DNA from: Trochalopteron elliotii
Taxonomy: Eukaryota > Chordata > Aves > Passeriformes > Leiothrichidae
Length of the DNA: 64,000 bases
Assembly (NCBI GenBank): GCA_024734555.1
Contig: JANPWX010000028.1
Location: forward strand, 3,109,607-3,173,606
Direction of reading: 5' to 3'
The notes under the pieces are model-generated. The model was not told the origin of the DNA. It made no database searches and saw only the letters and a list, made by a program, of their open reading frames with translations. Numbering within the stretch: position 1 is the first letter of the stretch; every line of letters starts with the position of its first letter. The translations under genes were made by a program, and so were the position numbers. Of this stretch, positions 12,877 through 23,927 are shown piece after piece.

Positions 12877-15800
12877 AATGCAAAGACATTAAAAGAGATT
12901 GACAGTGTTCTGAGAAGGAATTAATAATAACAAGACAGATGCTTCTATGTTGTTTTAGGATTTCCTGCACTAGCGGGAAAAGATTTGCAACCCAACAGAA
13001 GAGCTGTTCAGTTGGTTTTGTGCAGTGCCAAGACCTGGGATCTGGACAGCATCTCAGAGAGATTCCATTGCAAAAATCAAGAGCAAGTCCACATCCTAGC
13101 AAAATAGTGCCCTGGAGGTAGGGACCGCTGTAAAGCCAGTATGGTTATGGGAAGATGAAAGTACTACATAAGTTCTGCTTTGCTTGCAAAGACAGAATGT
13201 TTTTCTTCAAAAAACCAGCAAATTGCTGAAGGATTAAGCAATTCATTGAGATGTGCAGTACTGAGATGCACAGATGGTGCAAAATGACAGCTGAAGTTAT
13301 CACTCTTTTGTAGTGTTTACAACTCTAGTTCTTCCACTCTGTATTTGAGAATCCAGAGAACACAAACAATGAATATTAAAAGCTCAAGATGAGACACTAG
13401 GGTATTACTTCCAACAAGATTGATTTCCAAGATAAAACCAGATGTATTTTTTTTAAGTGAAGGTGAGGTGCTTAATTTTTTTTTAATATGAAATCTGCAG
13501 GCTATCATCCTAAAAGGTTCATAAGAATTTAGTACTCAGAATAATTTTTCCTTTTGTTAAAGTGCATCCAGGTCAGTTAACCTAAAAGATTGACAGTTCC
13601 TCATAGTTTTGCAGTGTTTTCTTGTTTGCTGCTGATGTCTTTGCCTTGGATACTGGGCTGAGAAGAATGACAAAACCTTCTCCTTTCTATAACACCACTG
13701 CTTTTCTCAGTCCTACAGATACTTGCTTGTCCAGGACTAAGGAAATCTACAAAGCAAGAAGAGACAAAATATTCCTTGAGACAGAAGAAGGTGCATCTCT
13801 CTCTAACCTGTAGCATCACTTGTATTACTGATTACATGGGCACTTTCTCTGAGCAGAGTACAGTTTTAAAAATTTGAAGATGAAATATCCTTATCATAGA
13901 AAAAACATATATTTCTCTGGCTACAGGCATTTCTACCCTGTTATTTTTCAATCAGTTACTAGAAGTAGCATGCACTCAGAACAAGCTGCTGATGAAAGTG
14001 TCTGTTTAATTATTAAAAGAAAGTAACAGTGAAAATCATGCATTGTCTAACTTGAGGAATTATCAGGTACTATTTTAAAAGAATTAATATGGAAATTCCT
14101 GGCTTATAGCCATCACATTAATATCTCAGGCTGAATAGTTTATTAAAGTATATACATGTGAGTAAGAATACAATGCAGTCTGCACCCCATAACATTTGTC
14201 ACCATGACTCAATGTTTACAGAGAGGCAGGAGTAGAATGTCTATGTACTTATGGTGGGATTACATACCTAAAAAGATTCAACATAAAATGAGCACTATTT
14301 AGCACAACTGTGTTGTGAAGATGTCCTTAGCTACTCTAAACTGTACAGATTTTCCTCATCTTAATACCTTCACACAGCACATACGTCACTTCGTTAAAAT
14401 GAAAAAAACTGAGCTCCAGGCACCTGAAAATTGTCTCTTAAAGGATCTAAATTGTGCCACTGTTAGCTGACAGATGTTTCCTGGTCTGTTTGTAACTGTT
14501 CCATTAGGGTTTCTGTGAAGAGATTAAAGCCAATGGTTTAGAAGCCTAAAAAATGCAGTCTTCAAAAATCTTCTGCTGTTTCTAATGAAGGAATTTTCCA
14601 CAGTTTTTGTAACTTTCTCAGTATTTGACATTTTAGCACCTGCACGTGCACCAATTGTTCTAAATTTTGAACAACTTGAAATTAACCTTTACACTTTATC
14701 TATCTGCGGATCCAAGCGAGTAAGTGCTCTTTCCCTGAAAGCAATGTACCAGCAGCTTCCTTGCATTCATCTCCCAGAGAAAGCCTTGCTGCAGTCACCA
14801 TGGCAGCTTTGCTGTCCTGTAAAACAGCCTTCCTGTCACCTTTGTCACTCTGTCATGCCATAGCTCAGTGGGAGAGCTTATGTCTGAACTGCAGGATTTC
14901 ATAGTCATGCTTGCCTCCTTTCAGGTGCATGGCCTTAACCCACTCCTGTGCTCTCTGCTCCAGATCCCTCCACTCATGCTCTCTCCTTCCTTTCAATCAG
15001 TAAGTTCTGCCCAGAAGATGGCAACACATCATGTTGGAGAGAAATATATGGAACAGGCATATTGTCCTGAGAAATTTTCTGAGTTGTTTACATTGCAGTA
15101 CTAAAGATCACGTTTTACATTAGGACATTCTCAGAATGATATTATCATGTGCTACTAGAAAGAATAACATAACCTCCATTGCAAAGGCATATTTTGATGT
15201 AAGCAAGAATCATAGGAATTCTTAGCTACTACTTGGATGCCTAAAAGTAAAATAAAAAGATCACAGAAATCAGCTATAAGAAGAGTACTGATCACTAGCA
15301 CCATGCAATTTAAATACCGCTTTGTTCTTCCTGTGTTCTCTGTAGGTTCCCTATATCAACAATTTCCAGTCCTGTAACACCAACATGCAGCTGTCCTAAA
15401 ATTAATGAATGTGCTGATTCCTGTGAGCCCAAGGTATAGAAGCTGTCTTTTATTTTATGACAGAGCATTTAAACTTTACACCATCTCTGTAGCAAAACAA
15501 ATCGTTTCTGCATGAGATTCCTTTACAAAATTGGGTGTCATGCTGAAATATCAATAGAGCAGTACGTGTGACCTTTGTTGCACACCATTTATTTCATGAA
15601 AAAACCCACCCAGCAGCAGATGGCATTTGGATATAAACAGATTTTGAAGTAAAGGGCTTTTGCTTAGTCTGATATACTTAATATATGTAAAGCAATTTTC
15701 TTGAGGCAGCACAGTATGGTTCAGAATAACTTGATATTTCAGAAACTTCCAAGTGATAAGCCTCAAATAGATCCCTTGTGAATAAGAGGCAAGGTCTTTG

Positions 15801-16169
15801 CAGAAACCTTGCAGATATCCTGAGCCACATAATGAAAGGAAGGAAGGAAGGACAGCTGGAGGCTTGAACAAATGCTGGCTGGATAGTCCCAAAATGGGTG
15901 AAGATGGAGATTTCTGACTTCTGACAGGCAAACAATGTTCCTTTTGTGCTTTCAGTTTGAACTTGTAGTATTAGTAGAGTGCCCTAACAGGCAGTGGAGA
16001 GGACCAAACTCCATCAAGACAAATTCCAGAAGCGTACTGAGCCTGAGCCAAAAGTCAGCACTAGAATTGGTTGGCGAGGATGGACGCAGGGAGACAACAT
16101 CAGCTTAAGCAGGCCTGTTGTCACTGGAAGTTTGGTGCTTTCACATGAAGATTTGCCACGTTGCAGAGG
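12877..16169. other. Unique sequence, no gene recognised
   Basis: AT-rich unique DNA. It contains a short (GGAA)n run at about 15838-15850 and a 126-codon minus-strand open frame at 15551-15931 of no recognisable family, with an overlapping second frame, as expected by chance. The last 180 bases (from about 15990) may be a very decayed 5' continuation of the CR1 relic that follows. Confidence 0.55.
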
Positions 16170-16360
16170 CTGCTAAGGCTTGTCCAGCCCTTTACCTCAT
16201 GTTGCTCAAAATGAGCACCAATGACACTGTCCAGGACCATATGGAGCAAATTGAGAGAACTTATAGTGAGCTCTAGGAGAAAAAATGAGATGCATTGACT
16301 TAGTTGATAACCTCCCTAATCCTTCAGGTCAAGGAGAAAGGCTCAAATGGGAGTGGATGT
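16170..16360 (+). mobile_element. CR1 LINE ORF1 relic (esterase-domain region)
   Basis: The sequence CTCATGTTGCTCAAAATGAG followed by CACCAATGACACTG (16197-16230) translates to a L-M-L-L-x-x-x-T-N-D-T pattern. It matches the region of avian CR1 ORF1 where the SGNH-esterase-like domain normally reads GTNDT. Here the first residue is changed (STNDT) and in-frame stops follow, so the copy is dead. The following ATGGAGCAAATTGAGAG and GGTCAAGGAGAAAGGCTC words also fit CR1 ORF1. Limits are approximate. Confidence 0.6.
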
Positions 16361-16479
16361 ACCTTGCAAGCAAACAGCTGGGAGCATTGTCAGTGTTTCA
16401 AACACTTTCAGTGTCTTTGCTTTTGTGGCCATGGTGTTTTATTCAGAAAAGAAACAGCAAACTAGTTGTTAGAGGCCTT

Positions 16480-16803
16480 TTAGTACCTGAAGGGGGCTTA
16501 CAAGAAATCCAGAGAGTTTTTGCAGGGGCATGTGATAAAACAGGGGGAAAGTTATCAAACATAAAGAGGGCAGATTTAGATTAGCTATTGGGCAGATATT
16601 TTTTCTGTAAGGGTGGTGAGGCACTGAAACAAGTTGGCCAGAGAAGTTGGATACCCCATCCCTGAAAGTGTTCAAGGCCAGGCTGGATGAGGCTTTGAGC
16701 AACCTGGTCCAGTGGTAGGTATCCCTGCCCATGGCAGGTGGGTTGGAACTGGAGGATCTCCAAAGTCCTTTCCAATCCAAACCAGGCTATGATTCTATGA
16801 AAT
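16480..16803 (+). mobile_element. CR1 LINE 3' end
   Basis: A clear CR1 3' end: TAGTACCTGAAGGGGGCTTA (16481 on), GGTGGTGAGGCACTG (16612 on), CCCATCCCTGAAAGTGTTCA (16655 on), TGCCCATGGCAGG (16727 on), GGTTGGAACTGGAGGATCTC and the terminal CTATGATTCTATGA. Together with the ORF1 relic just upstream, this looks like one CR1 insertion that lost most of ORF2, or two neighbouring insertions in the same orientation. Confidence 0.95.
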
Positions 16804-19800
16804 TAAGAAATGAAAATGAAGAATAAGATATTTAGCCATAGATCATTAGACAATAACCAGGGAAATATAGTAGGAGCTAGTGTTGGATATCATGTTAATA
16901 ACACCCACATGTCAAAATTACCCATTTGTTGATGGTTATGTTTGTACGAACTACCACAAAAAAAGCAAACAAGCAATGGAATTACTCCAAAGCTGCCCAA
17001 CAAAAAACTATCTACCTGAAAACCACGTCTATGAACAGCATGCTAAAAGCTGCAAATTCTCCCCCAAATTGTCAAGAAAAGTCCTATATTTCACTTTGAG
17101 CGCAAAGACACTCAGTGTTTTGATACTACTCTTAATGGTCCAAACTTCATCATAGAGAAATATGTCATGAAGACATTTACTTTTTTCTAACTGGCTCACA
17201 ATAGCTGAAATGGAAAGATTCCATTAAATAGCTTTTGCAGAGGAATTACTTTTGTGTGTATTCTTTTTGCACTTCACACATTTTGGAAAATCTTTCTCAG
17301 AGCAAAAATAATCTTTCATAGGCACTTCCTGGCTTTTGCCTGATAATCTGTTCTAGGTCATATGGGTTATTAGTAATGAAATAACCAATGTTACTGAAAA
17401 AATAATTTACTGTATTTCATACAATATGGAATATAACATCACTCCCTGCAACAATATCTACTTCAGAGCATTACAGAAAGTTTGAGGTGTTTGAGAGTAC
17501 TGCGACTCAGGAAAGACTAAAAAGACTGAGCTGCTGGTCACTCTCCAACAAGGTGATGTTAGTTAGTGTCAACTTTGTCCTATGTTAGAAATTACATTGT
17601 TCGTTAGAAACAATCGTAAGGAAAACAATGTCGATACCACACTCAGGTTAATCAATTCTCCCCTAAAAGTGGTAGGGAAAGAAAATGCACTGTGCTAATG
17701 GGAATTGCCATGCCCTCAGAATTAGTATGTACAGCTCCATCTTTTGGTTCTTGCACTCCAAAATCACTACATTTACATCTGGACAGCAAAAGAAGGAAGA
17801 TATATCGTACGTGTTCATGGACTTAGGCACTACCTCTTGTCAGGAATGGCAAGTTTTGTAAGCTGTTTGAAAGGCACATCAAGTTAATGAACTAACTATC
17901 AGTTTTAATTAGCACTCCTGCAAGCTGTAATGCTCTCTTACCTGAAGCTGAGGGACATCAAAAGATATGAAATTCTTTCTTGCCTTTGATGTTTTTTCCA
18001 AACCTAGGACACTTCTCCTCTCATTCATGCAATCCTTATGTCCATTTCATAAAGCAATTGAAGGACACTGATGGGAACCAATCCCTGGCCGTGATGTACC
18101 TGAAGAGTCATGAACTGAATTACTGCTAAGAAAAATATTTGAATACAAAAAATAAAAATATTGTTCACATTACTTTGGCTTGGTTAATTCTCAGATGATC
18201 TGTCATGAGGACAACACATTTTCAACATACTTGCATTCCAAGTGGCGTGCAAGAGTTTATTAACCCATCATATTTATGATCTTATGAAACTGAAGTCCTT
18301 CCTCATCCATTCAGTACAAAATACTAATGAATTTATGATTTCTGGACAAATGCAGGATTATCTCAATGAAGCCTAAAAATTGATTGAGGTTATTCTTTAT
18401 CCAAAACCGTATGTTAGCTTGCTCTCTTCACGAATGTGTATTACATAAAAATATAGCATATATTTTACTTATGCAAAATATCTGAAAATTCTGAAAAAGT
18501 ATTTCCTATGGCTTTAAGTTGTTCCCGAATTACTGGTATAAAGTACCATTAGTTCAGGTTCAGATGGGTTAATTATCTAACAACACACTTCTATGCAGAC
18601 AACCTGCAATACTTTGTTTCTTGAGTATTGCTTACATTCAAGACAATTTAAAATATGAATCTAATGACAAATGAAAGCCTTTTGGTGTCCTATTATTAAT
18701 AAACTCCTTTATTATCTAATGGATATTTTATAGCAATTATCTTGAAACTCAGTGGACCTGACCTTGCTTTCACTGAAATCAATGGCAAATCTCTCACAGA
18801 GTTCAATGGAGTATGACTAGCCTTGCTATGTAATGAGCTATTATTAATGCCTATTTTGCTACCATAATTATGTCCTGACACTAAGCATATAGTTTCATAT
18901 TAAAAAAAAAATTAAGAAAAAGGAAATAAACCCAAAACATCAAAAGGCCCCAGTAAAATATAAAAACAAAATCAGAAATTTTAGCTTTCCCATAAGCATT
19001 CTTCCTGGAATATTAATATCTATATTTATATGGCATATTTAATAAGGTGGAACACACAGGTTACCAAACAGGTAACAGGATTAATTACTTTCTGTGGATG
19101 ATCTATATTTATGCAAACCTTTTAATGAACTCCATGAGTTATGGAAACTACACCACAAGGGACAGGAAGACTTAATAATTTGGCATAAGTTATTAAGGTA
19201 TTTTCCCCATGAAGAGAATTAATTCACAGTCTCACTTGGAACTTATGCATTCTATTGATACAATTTACATTTGTATTTAAGTTGTTAATTCTTATCTTTA
19301 TGGTTATCTGCAGCTGGTTGAGGAGGAGAATAATAAATAGTGGATTTAATTGAAACTTGCAATTTAAATGTGGGTTTACTTAGAGCTTTTTTTCTTAATA
19401 TCTGCAATTGCAAAGTACAGAACAATATATAACAACAATATTCACACATAAAAGAGTAACACAGAGAGCAGGGAGCTGATACAAGTTGGACACAACCTTT
19501 GCATGGGGGGACCTACTGTTCTTGGGAATCCTCAAGTTCTTTGTTATACTTATTTATTAAAAAGTGTTATGGGTCAATCTCATTAAGTTACAAATATCTT
19601 GTTTTACAAGTGTTCCTTGGGGAATGTAGAGAGACAGAATGTTGAGTATTCTAAAAACTTAGTGTCAAGTATGTCTGTGGTGTAATATCTGGATGGATAT
19701 CATATTATTTCCTCTCTGGTTTAATGAAGGTGGGTAATGTTTTAATTTCACCTTTATTCCAAAACATAAGTGAAAAGAGTTACTGTACTTATGTAAAAAT

Positions 19801-20164
19801 AAAGAAATAAATACATTTTGAAGTTCCCTTAAATACTAGTTTACACAAATTCAGTGTGATGAAGAAGAGACATTCTCACTGCCAAGCTTAGGAAGTTCAT
19901 TGCTGTGAATTCCATGCTGGCTGGCAAGATAATGGATTTTTAACTCACTTGTGCGCCCTGCTCTGCCTCAGAAGTACCATGGAGCCTCCTCTCCCCCAGT
20001 ATCCACTGGTGTGGGTCAGCCTCACCTGATTACTGCCTTTCTTTGGCTAAAATCTTCGTTGCTTTTCAGCATTTACCTGTATTGTAAAAATTCAGTGCAG
20101 ATTAGAAGCAGACTATTCTATTTATGGAGAACAAAATCTGACTTCATCTTTCTTGTAAGACCCT
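16804..20164. other. Unique sequence, no gene recognised
   Basis: AT-rich unique DNA with no open frame above about 90 codons. The stretch at about 19020-19320 is rich in ATTA or TTAAT cores and includes an inverted repeat GTTACC (19060-19065), 5-base spacer, GGTAAC (19071-19076). It is a candidate regulatory block only. Nothing else is recognised. Confidence 0.6.
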
Positions 20165-20335
20165 GTTAGATGCCAGAAGGCTGCAATAAAGTTTCCGTGG
20201 AGACAATTCATCCAGGCTGAACAACTCCAACTCTCTCAGTCTTTCCTTACAGGAGAGATGTTCCATCCTCCTAAGTATCTTCATGGCCCTCCTCTGGACT
20301 CACTTTAAAAGGCCCATGGTTTTTTTGTTCTGAAA
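20165..20335 (-). mobile_element. CR1 LINE internal fragment, minus strand
   Basis: The complement reads in CR1 order: GAGTCCAGAGGAGGGCCATG, then GAACATCTCTCCTGTAAGGA, then GTTCAGCCTGGATGA. This is the late ORF2 segment just ahead of the 3' UTR. Only about 170 bp are left and both ends are lost. Confidence 0.9.
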
Positions 20336-21092
20336 ATAGCTCCTTCCACCAGAGTTCTGTTGCTTTCACTATGACTATTGATTAAATCTTAAAAACCCCT
20401 TGACTTCAAATACTTGAATGCTGAAGCCAAACATTAGACATAAAACTGTGCTGTTCTCTATGTGCTGTTGTCAGGTAGTTACACTAGTGAGTAACAGAAA
20501 AGCAACTTTATAATGTATTGCACTAATTCAACTCCCTGATGATGGGTTGGAGCAACACATAATCCAAAAAGAGTAATTTTGAAGATCAGTTCCTCCAGAG
20601 ACAGAAGAGGCTGGAAACAAAGGATCCAAGCTAGTCAATAGATAGAAATTATAAAAGCTAATGGAATTTTTGCAAAGTAGTTTTGTCTGACCATGAGATG
20701 GAAGAAAGAGACTGTAAACAAATGAATTGGTAAATTGTTCATCAGCCACGAACATTCTTCAATGAGATGGTCTGTGAATGTCTAGGCTTCAATTATTTTC
20801 ATCCTTGCTTCTTTAGAGATTTCAACAAAGGTCCTTAAAAGAAGTGATCCCAAGACTAATTGAGTGGATGTGCACTGAAATATCTTGCTTTGCCCACTTT
20901 AGCACATTCCTCTTATGTCACCAGAGACAATAAAAAACAACCATCACTTTTCTGTTTCTTTTCACTTATTTTATTGCCAACACCTTTTTAGGCACTGCAA
21001 CTGTGGGTTTAGAGCCCTTGCTCTGTCAATGGATGGCCGCACAATAACTGGACTAATAACTTCTCCACACTTAGTGTCCTTCTTTTAATAAA
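20336..21092. other. Unique sequence between two CR1 fragments
   Basis: No open frame or repeat recognised. The CR1 piece to the left is an internal segment and the one to the right a 3' end, both on the minus strand. For a single minus-strand element the 3' end should lie to the left, so the two are separate insertions or were rearranged. Confidence 0.6.
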
Positions 21093-21240
21093 ATCATGGA
21101 ATCACAGAATGGGTAAGGCTAGAAGGCACCACAGTGGGTCATCTTGCCCTACCTCCCTACTTAATTGGGGTCATCTTAGAGCACATTGCACAAGATTGTG
21201 TCTAGACGGTTCTTCCCCTTTGTGGGGGATGGAAATATTT
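21093..21240 (-). mobile_element. CR1 LINE 3' end, minus strand
   Basis: Begins with the reverse complement of the CR1 tail (TCATGGAATCACAGAATGG), then GGCTAGAAGGCACC, GGTCATCTTAGAGCACATTG and CACAAGATTGTGTCTAGACG. These are the usual minus-strand CR1 3' UTR landmarks. About 145 bp can be followed before the match fades. Confidence 0.93.
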
Positions 21241-22021
21241 CTGTCCTTTGTCAGGTTGTAGCTTCTAGAGTTGCATATATTGACTTACATAAGTAGTAAA
21301 TGATTAGACTAATTTTTACAATAAGGTATCTCTGTTCATCAAGGTCTAGAGGCACTTTTAAAATGAGGAGCTGTAAAGAGCACTCTGTTTAGCACTGTAT
21401 ACAATAGGAATTGAAGAGAGAACAGGTTTTTTACTGTTGAAAGAACACAAGCAGCTGATAAATGATGCTGAAATAATACTAGCACCATCTTAACATGCTG
21501 GTTTGTTGACTAAAGGTTATTCAATAAGTGGAAGTGTGAACCTGGAAGCCATTGTCAAAACAATCTCTTACTCAATCCACTGTACCACTCAATCATTTTT
21601 ATGTCTTAGACATAATGCACAAAAGCAGGGAACTCAATTCCATGTTGGCCTACCCTCTCTACTGTACCCTAAGCTTTCTTCCCATATGTAAGTAAGTGGA
21701 TTTTGAAGCATGGTAATGCTTATGTCTTTGTAATTCAGTGTCTGTAGGTAGGTGGTAAGAACTATTTTAGATGGGTTTCTGGTGCCAAAAAAACAAGCAC
21801 GAAAACCACCATGTGAAAAACTTCTGAAAACCTCTGATATGGTGGCTCAGTTGAGTACATCCCATACTCCTTTCAAGTCCTAGTCACAACAAGTTACTGC
21901 TAAGTTAATGGATATAGGACCACTGAAAAGAAGCTACATTAGTCTACCAGAAAAAAAGTTTATGGAAAAGTCAGTCTGTCTCCAAGTCCACAGAATTTCT
22001 CTGAGCACAGAACAAATAGTA
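21241..22021. other. Unique sequence, no gene recognised
   Basis: Short frames only, and no repeat family seen. It leads into the LTR family A/B copy that follows. Confidence 0.55.
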
Positions 22022-22464
22022 TGTTTTCCACTTCAATTCTTCGTAGCGGCACGAATTTTAGGTCTTGAATTTGTCTTTTGTATTTGTTATTTGTCTGTAC
22101 TTGGTATATCCCTTCCACCCCCCATTCCTACCCCCGTGGGTCCTCCTGATGTAACCCCTCCCGCTTCCCTTCCCCATTGGGTCGGTGTTTCCCCACCCAG
22201 GGCTGCCCTGGTGAAAAGGGAACACGCCACGCCCACTCGCTCTCTCTCCTCGTCCTCACCATGCGACCACCATGCTGAGAAGGGGTTCTGGCAGAGCCCC
22301 CTTCCACATGGTTGCACTGAATAAACATCCTTATTAACCCAAGAGAGAGCACGTGTCCTTCATCCAAGCCTGACCCACGCAGCAGCTGCTGAGCTGACGG
22401 ACCCAGCACGAGAGGTTTCTGTGGTGTGGAGGGATTAACTGCTAGCCGGTAGCAGCCCCCACCA
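22022..22464 (+). mobile_element. Solo LTR, family A/B copy 1
   Basis: A C-rich block, unlike its AT-rich surroundings, with retroviral LTR character: TTTGTATTTGTTATTTGT, then GGTATATCCCTTCC (22102 on), a CCATTGG box (22174-22180), AATAAA (22320-22325) and an end resembling GGTAGCAGCCCCCACCA (22448-22464). The copy at about 25944-26456 shares the same words in the same order (GGTATATCCCTTTC, CCATTGG, GGAATAAAA, TAAGCAGCCC near the end), so the two are one family. No internal retroviral genes adjoin. The 5' edge is uncertain and I found no clear target-site duplication. Confidence 0.7.
22155..22175 (-). other. Potential G-quadruplex on minus strand
   Basis: On the + strand, four C runs (4, 3, 3 and 4 bases) are separated by loops of 1, 4 and 2 bases. 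The minus strand therefore carries a canonical G3+ quadruplex motif inside the LTR, just beside the CCATTGG box. Folding is inferred only from the motif. Confidence 0.5.
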
Positions 22465-22850
22465 TGAGAGGAAACTACAATTCTTTGTGTGAAAAGAAAG
22501 AGGGGATCTTTTTCCACATTCTTTCTTCTCATGCTTTGCCTTCTCTTGCAGCAGCACACAGAGGCTGTCTCCTGGTAAAAATACACAGCTGAAAACTCTC
22601 CTGCACACAGATTGGCTACACCTAGGATTAAACAAAACATATATTTTTGAAGAAAGAAGATTTCTAAACTGGGACCTGGGCAGAATGTAGAAGCCTGAAG
22701 GAAACCTGAATAAAGCTTAGATATGAGCTTGATTCTGGACATATATAACCCCCCTAGCAATAAACCTGGGAATAACAGGTTTGGTGTCCCAAACTTTCTG
22801 CTTTCAACCAAGTGCCCTAATTTCTAGGCTACAACAGCCAAACCCTTCAG
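22465..22850 (+). other. Block with TATA and poly(A) signals, possible LTR remnant
   Basis: Directly after the LTR comes a stretch with a TATATAA box (22742-22748), two AATAAA words (22709-22714 and 22759-22764) and a long unbroken minus-strand frame of 227 codons (22128-22811, running back into the LTR). The mix of signals resembles a retroviral LTR or leader region, and the end near GGCTACAACA could be an LTR edge. The protein frame resembles nothing I know. I hold this as a possible remnant only. Confidence 0.3.
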
Positions 22851-23510
22851 CCAGCCTTTCCTTGTACATCATGATCAGGTGAATATTGCTTTCAACACAA
22901 AGGCATATATTCAATAGGAAAAACCAGGAATTCTTTAATGACTTAGCCATGGTGGCAAGTGTGTATTTCTGGAGAGATATATTTGAAATTCTGCAGGTGG
23001 AGAGAAGCTACAGACTGTAAATACCCGAGCATCACTACAAATGTACAATATTAAGGCTAACTACTGCTGTTTTAGAGAAAGTAATCACAGTTTTCAGTCA
23101 TCTGAAAATTAATGCTAAGTGGTCCTCAGTCCTGGCTGAAAAATTGATGTTGCCTGGGTTCTTTCCTTCCCCATAGGAAAAGGACAGTCCATATTTAGCA
23201 GCTTTAACAGATCCCTCCACACCTTGCTGGTGTCTTGAAATGACTGAGAGCCTTCCCTGGGCCCCATAGGGTGCCTGTGAGGGTGTTGTCCTCCTTTCCA
23301 TGATGTCTGCATGCTTCACCTCTCAAGGCAGTCCTACTTTGGATAGGGGGCCTGTACTGAAGAAGTGAGATTTAGTTGTAGGACCAGTGCAGCTGTAACA
23401 CCTTGCTCCCAGCTCAGCTCAACTTGTATCCACTTTTGGGCACAAAATCATCACAGCCTTCAGGATCACGGAGATAATTTCCACCTGTCCTCACTCCTCT
23501 TGAGGACCGC
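22851..23510. other. Unique sequence, no gene recognised
   Basis: Two overlapping short minus-strand frames near 23098-23319 have no family resemblance. No repeat recognised. Confidence 0.55.
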
Positions 23511-23927
23511 TGTCGCGATAGAAACGGACAAGACACTTTTTTCTTCATGCAGAATCTTTATTCATGTAGCTCATATTTATAGCAATATTAGAAGGCACTG
23601 TGTTCGAATCAGCAATCCATTGAAACTCAGTTCATTGGTTTGTAATAGCTAGTGTACATGTCTATCAAACTTTTTTCTTTCTAGATAGTTTATATTTTTT
23701 CTTCACTGATTCTCACAGGACAGACTTCTTATTTTTACAGGTGCAAACAGTTTTCTCGCAAGAATACATTGTTATGTAAACTGATCCTAATTCTTATAAT
23801 TCTTTTCTCACAGGAACTTCTCAGGCTAGTTATTAGCTCAGCTCAAATAGCAATGCCTGATTTTACAAGGCCTTTCTTTTATAAAATTTTACCTATATGC
23901 AACAGACCAGAATATTTCACCACAACA
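23511..23927 (-). mobile_element. Probable ERV LTR, sense on minus strand
   Basis: It starts on the + strand with TGTCGCGATAGAAACGGACA, an edge like that of known avian ERV LTRs, and CTTTATTCATG follows (minus-strand CATGAATAAAG, a poly(A) signal). Further right, CTTTCTTTTATAAAATTTTA (23871 on) gives a minus-strand TATA box. Order TATA then AATAAA on the minus strand fits an LTR. The other edge is proposed at ACCACAACA (to about 23927). I found no target-site duplication, and the distance between the TATA box and the poly(A) signal (about 330 bp) is long, so the call is tentative. Confidence 0.5.

Noticed and set aside
20165..21240. The two minus-strand CR1 pieces as one interrupted element
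   Set aside because: Their order is wrong for a single minus-strand copy: the 3' end lies to the right of the internal piece.
23600..23625. GTTCGAATC, resembling the B box of a tRNA gene
   Set aside because: No A box, anticodon stem or cloverleaf can be drawn around it. It falls in the proposed LTR.
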